Origin: Fimisoma sp964619315
GTDB lineage: Bacteria > Bacillota > Clostridia > Peptostreptococcales > Anaerovoracaceae
DNA: 12,098 nt
Direction: 5' to 3'
Assembly (NCBI GenBank): GCA_964619315.1
Contig: CAZUEH010000029.1
Span: 1 to 12,098, forward strand
Notes under the pieces: generated by a model
The model's database searches: none
Seen by the model: only the letters and a program-made list of their open reading frames with translations
What the model was told of the DNA's origin: nothing
Shown here: positions 7,264 to 12,098 of the stretch, one piece after another
How positions within the stretch are numbered: the first letter of the stretch is position 1
Layout of the letters: each line of letters starts with the position of its first letter
Made by a program: the position numbers and the translations under genes

Positions 7264-7891
7264 TTTAACTCACTGCATGTCGGCGGATATGCCAGTTTAT
7301 CCGGGGACAGAGGGACCTAAGTTTACTCCGACCAATTCATATGAAAAAGACGGGTTCAAAGAAACGCTTTTGACAATGTATAGCCATACAGGAACCCACA
7401 TGGATCCACCAGCCCATCTATATGCAGAAGGAAAAACTTTAGACCAGTTTGACGCATCTCATTTTGTGGGAAAGGCTTTAGTGATTGACTGCACCAGCCT
7501 AAAAGAAGGCGATAGAATCGGAATGGAACTTATCGATGAAAAAGAAGCGTCAAAAGCCGAATACTTGCTGTTTAACACAGGTTGGGACAGATACTGGGGA
7601 AAGGACCAATATTTCGGAAATTACCCTTACATCACTGATGAGGTTGCTCAATATATTATAGATACTAAGAAAAAAGGCGTTGGTCTTGACACCATAGGCC
7701 TTGACCCTGTTCCAGATGAAAACCTTACTCTTCACAGAAAAGTTTTCCTGGACAACGACATGGTAATTATTGAGAATTTGACCAACTTAGAAGCGGTTAG
7801 AGGAGGCATTTTCACATTTTGCTGCCTGCCACTAAAATATGCAGACGCTGACGGCTCGCCAATTAGAGCAATAGCACTTTTGGAGGAATAG
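7250..7891 (+). CDS. Cyclase-family (kynurenine formamidase-like) hydrolase
   Basis: A 213-residue member of the cyclase / KynB-like metal-dependent hydrolase family. The family metal-binding motif HTGTHMDPPAH is complete at residues 46-56, with His46, His50, Asp52 and His56 as expected ligands. The N-terminal IDLTHCMSADMPVYPG and the FNTGW segment near 110 also fit. Known members hydrolyse N-formylkynurenine, isatin or other amides, and the actual substrate cannot be told here since no kynurenine-pathway gene is nearby. GGGAGG at 7235-7240 lies inside the upstream gene and supports the ATG at 7250. prmA follows after 9 bases, so the gene is the middle one of a tight three-gene unit. Confidence 0.9.
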   Translation: MKIIDLTHCMSADMPVYPGTEGPKFTPTNSYEKDGFKETLLTMYSHTGTHMDPPAHLYAEGKTLDQFDASHFVGKALVIDCTSLKEGDRIGMELIDEKEASKAEYLLFNTGWDRYWGKDQYFGNYPYITDEVAQYIIDTKKKGVGLDTIGLDPVPDENLTLHRKVFLDNDMVIIENLTNLEAVRGGIFTFCCLPLKYADADGSPIRAIALLEE

Positions 7892-7900
7892 AGGAAAACA

Positions 7901-8830
7901 ATGAATTATATACAGGTAGACATAGAAATAGAAGCAGAGGAGATAGAACCAGTTACAGGATTGCTCTTGACCCTTGGAATTACAGATACGGTGGTAGAGG
8001 ATCCGAAGGATTTAGAAAGACTCCTTAATAAGGAAGTAGAGTACGAGTGGGACTATATTGCACCAGAAGTTTTAGAAAGAAAAGACAAAAAACCAAAGAT
8101 AACTTTTTATCTTGAGGATGGGGCGGAAAACGAGAAAATAGCCTACGAAACGGCTGGCAAGATCAAGGCATTTTTTCCATTATCATCGGTTAATGTAACG
8201 GTGCAAAATGACGATCAATGGAAAGACAAGTGGAAAGAATTTTTCAAACCAACCAAGGTGGCGGAGAATATTTGGGTAAAGCCTACGTGGGAAACCTATA
8301 CTCCTAAAGAGGGAGAACTTGTAATAGAGATAGATCCGGGAATGGCATTTGGCACTGGAACTCACGAAACCACTTCCCTTTGCATTAAGCTAATGGAAAA
8401 ATACTTGAAACCAGAAGATAAACTTCTTGATGTTGGTTGCGGCTCTGGAATATTAGCTATCGGCGGTGCACTGCTTGGGGCAAAGGAAATATTAGGGGTG
8501 GATATAGATCCTGAAGCAGTTAAGGTTTCGGGAGAAAATATCATTCTAAATAAATGCCAAGACAAGGTAAACATCAAGCAAGGAAATCTAGTGGATGGAA
8601 TAGACTTTGAAGCTGATGTAATCGTCGCAAATCTCATGGCTGATTTGGTAATAGTACTAAGCGAGCATGTGGCAAAGCATCTAAAGCCGGGTGGAATTTA
8701 TATATCATCAGGAATATTGACAGAGAAAGAGGCACTTGTCAGTGCAGCTATCGAAAGTTGTGGATTTGAAATAATAGAAATCAGAGAAGACGATATGTGG
8801 TGCGCTATAGCAGCAAAACTGCCGAGCTAA
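7901..8830 (+). CDS. prmA: Ribosomal protein L11 methyltransferase PrmA
   Basis: PrmA uses S-adenosylmethionine to trimethylate lysines and the N-terminus of ribosomal protein L11. The 309-residue length is typical. The N-terminal L11-recognition domain is followed by IDPGMAFGTGTHETT (144-158), the SAM motif I LLDVGCGSG (175-183), the acidic Asp201 of the GVDIDP motif, and VANLMADL near 238 as the substrate-side NxxA/D motif. GAGGA at 7891-7895 precedes ATG. In many Firmicutes prmA directly follows dnaJ; here about 4.2 kb separates them and prmA is joined to the ArsC-like and cyclase genes instead. A terminator follows at 8888. Confidence 0.97.
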   Translation: MNYIQVDIEIEAEEIEPVTGLLLTLGITDTVVEDPKDLERLLNKEVEYEWDYIAPEVLERKDKKPKITFYLEDGAENEKIAYETAGKIKAFFPLSSVNVTVQNDDQWKDKWKEFFKPTKVAENIWVKPTWETYTPKEGELVIEIDPGMAFGTGTHETTSLCIKLMEKYLKPEDKLLDVGCGSGILAIGGALLGAKEILGVDIDPEAVKVSGENIILNKCQDKVNIKQGNLVDGIDFEADVIVANLMADLVIVLSEHVAKHLKPGGIYISSGILTEKEALVSAAIESCGFEIIEIREDDMWCAIAAKLPS

Positions 8831-8887
8831 ACTCGAAAAATACTATGCTTAGCAATTTTGAAGTCACATGGTTATAGAATCAATGAA

Positions 8888-8920
8888 AAAAGCGAAAGGA
8901 TTGATGTTCCTTTCGCTTTT
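8888..8920. terminator. Bidirectional terminator between prmA and a minus-strand small gene
   Basis: AAAAGCGAAAGGA (8888-8900) and TCCTTTCGCTTTT (8908-8920) form a perfect 13-bp stem with the loop TTGATGT. On the plus strand it ends in TTTT. On the minus strand it is followed by a longer T-run. It sits about 57 bases past prmA and just 11 bases past the stop of the convergent small gene, serving both. Confidence 0.9.
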
Positions 8921-8931
8921 GGGTTTAGTAA

Positions 8932-9096
8932 CTATTCACCGTTTTGCCATTGAAGTATTTTGCGGTATGTGTTACAGCCAAATACTATACCTACGATGAG
9001 AACTCCTGCAACGCTAACATTTCTAACGATTTTAGAAACATCTACGCTAACGGTAACGTCAGCGATTTTTTCGCTCTTTTTTGGTAAATTCATCAT
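8932..9096 (-). CDS. Small single-pass membrane protein (54 aa)
   Basis: ATG at 9096 (a second ATG directly follows) opens a 54-codon frame ending in TAG at 8932-8934. The start has a strong ribosome site, AGGGGGTGA, just upstream. The product has a charged N-terminal part (NLPKKSEKIADV), an alternating Val-rich stretch (VTVSVDVSKIV), one hydrophobic helix at about residues 27-41 (VSVAGVLIVGIVFG, then Cys41), and a short basic/aromatic tail (TYRKILQWQNGE). A near-consensus promoter and a terminator bracket it, which argues strongly that it is real despite its size. The family is unknown to me. A single-helix membrane peptide of the regulatory or stress type is possible, and so is a toxin-like peptide, but nothing in the sequence decides this. 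Confidence 0.75.
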   Translation of the reverse strand: MMNLPKKSEKIADVTVSVDVSKIVRNVSVAGVLIVGIVFGCNTYRKILQWQNGE

Positions 9097-9116
9097 ATTC
9101 ACCCCCTGTTAGAAAC

Positions 9117-9145
9117 ATTTTAGCAGATAATCTTGACTGTGTCAA
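9117..9145 (-). promoter_or_regulatory. Near-consensus promoter for the 54-aa gene
   Basis: On the minus strand TTGACA (9140-9145) and TAAAAT (9117-9122) are exactly 17 bases apart, a perfect -35 box with a five-of-six -10 box. The predicted start near 9110 leaves a leader of about 14 bases that is essentially the ribosome site. Confidence 0.8.
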
Positions 9146-9184
9146 AATAGAGAAAGTCATCAAGGGATTTTAGGGAAGAATTTA

Positions 9185-9213
9185 TTTATAAAGAGTGCGG
9201 TATATGGTATAAT
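9185..9213 (+). promoter_or_regulatory. Extended -10 promoter reading into the repeat array
   Basis: TGGTATAAT (9205-9213) is a perfect extended -10 element; a weak -35, TTTATA (9185-9190), lies 17 bases upstream. Transcription would start near 9220, exactly where the first repeat arm begins. It is the best visible promoter for mtaB, and would give it a leader of about 415 bases made mostly of the repeats, or it could drive a separate RNA. Confidence 0.6.
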
Positions 9214-9219
9214 TATTTA

Positions 9220-9535
9220 GTTGGCAAATTGTTGTACAAATTTAGGGTTCAACTAAAATTTGCCAACAATTCACAGGTTATGTGAGTAATTTTCTCAAAA
9301 ATAAGGTTGTTTTTTTGAAATTGTTGGCATTTTAGACGAATTCTTAAAAAATGGCAACAATTATGACTATTTTTGTTGGCGGAATCCCGAAAAAAGCAAA
9401 ATCTGCCAACATTTCGGCTAAAACGGCTGTTATTCGAGGCATTTTTCTGTCAAATATATGAAAATGTTGGCAAAATTAGAGACTGTAGCGAAAAATGCCA
9501 ACACCTGAATTTCGGAGAATCCGAAAAATGCCAAC
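9220..9535. repeat. Array of nine alternating TGCCAAC motifs
   Basis: Nine copies of a motif with consensus roughly AAAAWTGCCAACAWTT occur in 316 bases. In order, the core lies at 9220-9226 (inverted), 9261-9267, 9323-9329 (inverted), 9352-9358 (TGGCAAC variant), 9375-9381 (inverted, GTTGGCG variant), 9404-9410, 9466-9472 (inverted), 9496-9502 and 9529-9535. Orientation alternates strictly until the last copy, which is a duplication. Neighbouring arms pair into stems: 9220-9230 with 9257-9267 (11 bp perfect), 9319-9333 with 9348-9362 (15 positions, one G-G mismatch), 9374-9383 with 9402-9411 (10 bp, one G-T) and 9465-9472 with 9496-9503 (8 bp). Centre spacing is 29, 29 and 30 bases in three of the four pairs. 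There is no open frame with a ribosome site across it. Whether this is a regulator-binding array, a structured leader RNA or a dispersed genomic repeat cannot be settled here. Confidence 0.85.
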
Positions 9536-9561
9536 ATCTGAATTTCGGAGAATCCGAAAAA
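9490..9561 (+). repeat. 33-bp tandem repeat with internal hairpin
   Basis: Two copies of a 33-bp unit lie at 9490-9522 and 9523-9555, differing at one base (C9504 versus T9537); the first six bases of a third copy follow at 9556-9561. Each unit carries one TGCCAACA motif and a small hairpin TTTCGGA-GAA-TCCGAAA spanning into the next unit. Near identity suggests a recent duplication. Confidence 0.92.
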
Positions 9562-9636
9562 GGCAAGCTATCATTAAAATCAAGCCACTACCAAAGTGGG
9601 AAAATATAAATTAGTAAAAGCGAAAAGGAATACAAA

Positions 9637-10950
9637 ATGAAAGTAGCATTTCATACATTAGGTTGCAAAGTCAATCAATACGAAACGGAAGCCATGAGAG
9701 AGCAATTTGTCAAGGCAGGTTTCGAGTCCGTTGATGAAAGAGATTTTGCAGATGTATATATAATAAATACTTGCACCGTGACCAACTTGGCAGATAGAAA
9801 GTCAAGACAGTACATAAGGCGCATGAAAAAGATAAACCCTAAAGCGATTGTTGCAGTAACCGGTTGTTACGCGCAGATAAAACCAGAAGAATTACAGCAA
9901 TTACCAGAGGTCGATATTGTTGCTGGAACTGGCGAAAAGGGTCATATAGTAGACTATATAACAAATTTCATAGAAGACCCAAAACCTCAAACTCATATAA
10001 AGAGCTATGATGAATTGTGTGAATATCAGGATGAAGGAATAATAACCTCCATGGAATCACGCACGAGGGCATACATAAAGATTCAGGAAGGGTGCGATAG
10101 ATTTTGTTCCTATTGCCTAATCCCATTTGCTAGAGGCAAGGTTAGAAGCCGTAATCCAGAAGAAATCGTGGAAGAAGCTAAGACCTTGATTGATAAAGGT
10201 TTCAAAGAAATAATCCTTACGGGAATCAATACAGCCCTTTATGGAACAGAAGAAGGGTTTGCTTCAAAATACCCTGACTGGGCTAAAGCCGATGGAATAG
10301 AGTCGATTATAGCGGCCCTTAACAGCTTGCAGGGAGAGTTTAGAATAAGATTAAGCTCCCTTGAGCCAACGGTTATAGATGCCAAATATGTAAAGAAACT
10401 GATGAAGTACGAGCGATTGTGCCACCACCTGCATTTATCTGCACAAAGCGGCAGTGACAATGTGTTAAAATTGATGAACAGACATTACGGGGCGGCAGAT
10501 TATTTGGGAATTGTTCAAGTGCTTAGAGAGTGCGATCCTCTTTATGGAATAAGCACGGATATAATCGCAGGCTTTCCGCAGGAAACAGAAAAAGACTTTG
10601 AGGACAGTTTGGATTTAATACGAAAAGCAGAATTTTGCAAGGTGCATCCGTTTACATATTCTAAGAGAGAAGGGACGGCGGCGTGCAAAATGGAGGGGCA
10701 TATTGGCTCGGATATAAAAAACCAACGAGTTTCTTTGTTAAACGAGTGTGGAGAAAAAACATCAAGAGAATTTTTCGAAAAAGCTATTGGCCAGACGAGA
10801 ACTGTTTTGTTCGAAGAAAAAGAAGGAGACCTTGTAACGGGATACACAGACAACTATATCAAAGTGTATGCCAAGGGGGATCAAGTCAATTGTTTCAAAA
10901 AGGTAAAACTTACTGAAATATATAAAGATGGTATGAAAGGAGAAATATAA
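9637..10950 (+). CDS. mtaB: tRNA t6A37 methylthiotransferase MtaB
   Basis: Radical SAM enzyme that converts t6A to ms2t6A at position 37 of ANN-decoding tRNAs. The 437-residue protein has the methylthiotransferase N-terminal domain with three cluster Cys residues (Cys10 in HTLGCKVNQYE, Cys46 in NTCTVTN, Cys77 in TGCYAQ). The radical SAM motif CDRFCSYC places Cys153, Cys157 and Cys160 on the second cluster, and a C-terminal TRAM-like RNA-binding domain ends the protein. The opening GCKVNQYE together with the overall motif set favours MtaB over MiaB or RimO. AAGGAA at 9625-9630 precedes ATG. Its stop overlaps the next start by one base. It sits downstream of the repeat array, so its leader may be heavily structured. 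Confidence 0.95.
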   Translation: MKVAFHTLGCKVNQYETEAMREQFVKAGFESVDERDFADVYIINTCTVTNLADRKSRQYIRRMKKINPKAIVAVTGCYAQIKPEELQQLPEVDIVAGTGEKGHIVDYITNFIEDPKPQTHIKSYDELCEYQDEGIITSMESRTRAYIKIQEGCDRFCSYCLIPFARGKVRSRNPEEIVEEAKTLIDKGFKEIILTGINTALYGTEEGFASKYPDWAKADGIESIIAALNSLQGEFRIRLSSLEPTVIDAKYVKKLMKYERLCHHLHLSAQSGSDNVLKLMNRHYGAADYLGIVQVLRECDPLYGISTDIIAGFPQETEKDFEDSLDLIRKAEFCKVHPFTYSKREGTAACKMEGHIGSDIKNQRVSLLNECGEKTSREFFEKAIGQTRTVLFEEKEGDLVTGYTDNYIKVYAKGDQVNCFKKVKLTEIYKDGMKGEI

Positions 10951-11291
10951 TGGCTGATTGTATATTTTGCATGATTGGAGAACACCAAATCCCATCAAAT
11001 GTTGTGTATGAGGATGACTCTGTAATATGTTTTCATGATTTAGAGCCACAAGCGCCAGTGCATGTTCTTTTGATTCCTAAAAAGCATATCGAATCTTTGG
11101 ATGATGTTAAGGAAGAGGACAAAGAATTGATGGGACACATGATGGTAACTGTCAAGAAAATTGCCGAGTCACTTGGCCTTGAAAATGGCTATCGAGTGGT
11201 GAGCAACAATGGTGAAGATGCGTACCAAACCGTGAAACATCTGCATTTTCACATACTAGGTAAGAGGAAACTAACTTGGCCTCCAGGCTGA
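10950..11291 (+). CDS. HIT-family (HinT-like) nucleotide-binding hydrolase
   Basis: Histidine triad proteins hydrolyse purine nucleoside phosphoramidates and related adenylated compounds. The 113-residue length and the C-terminal triad HLHFHILG (His97, His99, His101) followed by RKLTWPPG match the HinT branch. Cys4 and Cys7 in the opening CIFC resemble the zinc pair found in many bacterial members. The usual AGQ before the triad reads AYQ here (QTV follows), and the usual GGR after it is GKR, both small departures. The start overlaps the mtaB stop as TAATG, with AAAGGAG at 10936-10942, so the two genes are translationally coupled. Confidence 0.95.
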   Translation: MADCIFCMIGEHQIPSNVVYEDDSVICFHDLEPQAPVHVLLIPKKHIESLDDVKEEDKELMGHMMVTVKKIAESLGLENGYRVVSNNGEDAYQTVKHLHFHILGKRKLTWPPG

Positions 11292-11303
11292 TGATTAGCT
11301 GAT

Positions 11304-11340
11304 TGCAAGGTTGACAGAGTTAATGCAAAAACACCTTGCA
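11304..11340. repeat. Inverted repeat overlapping the rpsU -35 box
   Basis: TGCAAGGT (11304-11311) is a perfect complement of ACCTTGCA (11333-11340) across 21 bases. No T-run follows, so it is a poor terminator for the HIT gene. The right arm overlaps the -35 box of the downstream promoter, so an operator is possible. Confidence 0.45.
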
Positions 11341-11364
11341 CCAAGTTGCCAAAAGTAGTATAAT
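11336..11364 (+). promoter_or_regulatory. Promoter of rpsU-yqeY
   Basis: A perfect -10, TATAAT (11359-11364), has the -35-like TTGCAC (11336-11341) 17 bases upstream. The predicted start, about 11371, coincides with the first base of the GTTATC...GATAAC hairpin. Confidence 0.65.
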
Positions 11365-11370
11365 ATATGC

Positions 11371-11387
11371 GTTATCGGCTTGATAAC
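11371..11387 (+). other. 5'-end hairpin in the rpsU leader
   Basis: GTTATC (11371-11376), loop GGCTT, and GATAAC (11382-11387) form a perfect 6-bp stem that would lie at the very 5' end of the rpsU transcript. Such a hairpin can protect mRNA from 5' decay. That role is inferred. Confidence 0.5.
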
Positions 11388-11434
11388 TGTTCACGGCTTA
11401 GAGATTTCATATTGGTCAGGAGGTGAATCAGGAA

Positions 11435-11614
11435 ATGGCACAAGTAATAGTAAGAGAAAACGAAAGTTTGGAAAGTGCTCTTAAGAGATTTAAGAGATCA
11501 TGCGCAAGAGACGGCGTTATGTCAGAACTTAGAAAAAGAGAACATTACGAAAAACCAAGCGTTAAGAAAAAGAAAAAATCTGAAGCTGCAAGAAAAAAGG
11601 CTAAGAAATACTAA
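11435..11614 (+). CDS. rpsU: Small-subunit ribosomal protein bS21
   Basis: bS21 sits near the anti-Shine-Dalgarno end of 16S rRNA in the small subunit. The 59-residue, Lys/Arg-rich protein has the family signature NESLESALKRFKR followed by the VMSELRKREHYEKPS segment and a basic tail rich in KKKK. I chose ATG at 11435 because the protein then begins MAQVIVRENESLE, as usual; an in-frame GTG at 11423 lies inside the ribosome site and would add only MNQE. The ribosome site AGGAGGTGA (11418-11426) pairs over nine bases with the 16S 3' end, the longest match in the window. yqeY follows 66 bases later, probably on the same transcript. Confidence 0.96.
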   Translation: MAQVIVRENESLESALKRFKRSCARDGVMSELRKREHYEKPSVKKKKKSEAARKKAKKY

Positions 11615-11680
11615 TTCATAGATAGGTCATTCTTAACCAAAAAAGGATGCGAACAGCTTCCGAGAATAGAGGTGAGAGAA

Positions 11681-12098
11681 ATGACAATTAAAGAACGTCT
11701 TATGGCTGATTTTAAAGAAGCCATGAAAACAAAGGATCAAGTTGCTAAGGACACTATCAATTTTGCTAGAGCTGCTATAAAGCAGTACGAAGTGGATAAT
11801 AGAGAAGATCTTAGTGATGAGGGCATCATGACCGTTTTATCTAAACAAGTTAAGATGAGAAAAGATGCACTTGCTGATTTTGAAAAAGCCGGAAGAACAG
11901 ATTTAGTGGATTCCTACAAAGCCGAAATAGAAATCCTAAACAAGTATTTGCCTAAACAACTTTCTGAGGAAGATATTCTCAAAGTAGTTAAGGCCACCGC
12001 TGCCAAGTTAGGCATCGATGGTGATAAACAAAATATGGGCAAACTCATGGGTCCAGTCATGGCTGATCTAAAAGGTCAGGCAGACGGCAACACTGTTA
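11681..12098 (+). CDS. yqeY: GatB/YqeY-domain protein (3' partial)
   Basis: The frame from ATG at 11681 stays open to the end of the window, giving 139 codons; the family is usually about 148 residues, so only a few are missing. AGAGGTGA at 11668-11675 supports the start. Family features include the opening IKERLMADFKEAMKTKD, the segment KYLPKQLSEEDI near residues 88-99, and NMGKLMGPVMADLKGQADG near the end. The domain is shared with the tail of GatB, the amidotransferase subunit that makes Gln-tRNA, and is thought to bind tRNA; the stand-alone protein has no settled role. Placement right after rpsU is the normal Firmicute order. Confidence 0.94.
   Translation, partial: MTIKERLMADFKEAMKTKDQVAKDTINFARAAIKQYEVDNREDLSDEGIMTVLSKQVKMRKDALADFEKAGRTDLVDSYKAEIEILNKYLPKQLSEEDILKVVKATAAKLGIDGDKQNMGKLMGPVMADLKGQADGNTV

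Noticed and set aside
9220..9535. Possible CRISPR array
   Set aside because: Motif copies are short, alternate in orientation and have unequal spacing, and no cas gene is present.
9585..9599. Hairpin CCACT/AGTGG before mtaB as a terminator
   Set aside because: The stem is only five base pairs and no T-run follows.
9373..9609. Open frame of 78 codons across the repeat array with a repeated SEKCQHLNFGE segment
   Set aside because: It starts at a TTG with no ribosome site, the repeat is explained by the 33-bp DNA duplication, and the array outside it shows no coding pattern.
11423..11434. GTG start for rpsU adding MNQE
   Set aside because: The GTG is part of the AGGAGGTGA ribosome site itself, and ATG at 11435 gives the usual bS21 start.

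Overview
The window looks like low-GC Firmicute chromosome, most likely class Clostridia. DnaK is a 622-residue form without the N-terminal insert seen in Gram-negative DnaK, arginine is often AGA, Shine-Dalgarno sites are strong AGGAGG types, and the gene set follows the Firmicute grpE-dnaK-dnaJ ... prmA ... mtaB ... rpsU-yqeY neighbourhood. No tRNA, rRNA, transposase or CRISPR array was seen. The assignment below class level is not supported by anything I can see.

Layout. Positions 1-3765 hold the end of the heat-shock chaperone operon: a 5'-truncated grpE with an odd cysteine-repeat tail, dnaK, dnaJ, and a terminator. Positions 3766-7891 are an accessory block between dnaJ and prmA, which are usually adjacent in Firmicutes. 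It holds a GPH-family (MelB-like) transporter behind a MerR-type promoter, then on the minus strand a BmrR-like MerR regulator followed by an unrecognised gene broken by two in-frame TAA codons. Divergent from merR run an ArsC/Spx-like protein and a cyclase-family (kynurenine formamidase-like) hydrolase. prmA (7901-8830) follows the cyclase by 9 nt and now reads as the last gene of that accessory operon rather than of the chaperone operon.

Positions 8831-9636 are about 800 bp without a large gene. They contain a two-way terminator, an unlisted 54-residue minus-strand membrane protein with a near-consensus promoter, an extended -10 promoter pointing right, and a dense array of nine copies of a TGCCAAC motif in alternating orientation ending in a 33-bp tandem repeat. 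This lies where rsmE is often found between prmA and mtaB. The array is the most unusual structure in the window.

Positions 9637-12098 return to housekeeping genes: mtaB (tRNA ms2t6A modification) overlapping a HIT-family nucleotide hydrolase by one base, then a promoter with a 5'-end hairpin, rpsU (ribosomal protein bS21), and a 3'-truncated yqeY. Proteostasis (GrpE-DnaK-DnaJ), ribosome and tRNA modification (PrmA, MtaB) and translation (bS21) genes thus form the backbone. The transporter, regulator and metabolic genes look like a later insertion, though no element ends or integrase were found to prove how they arrived.
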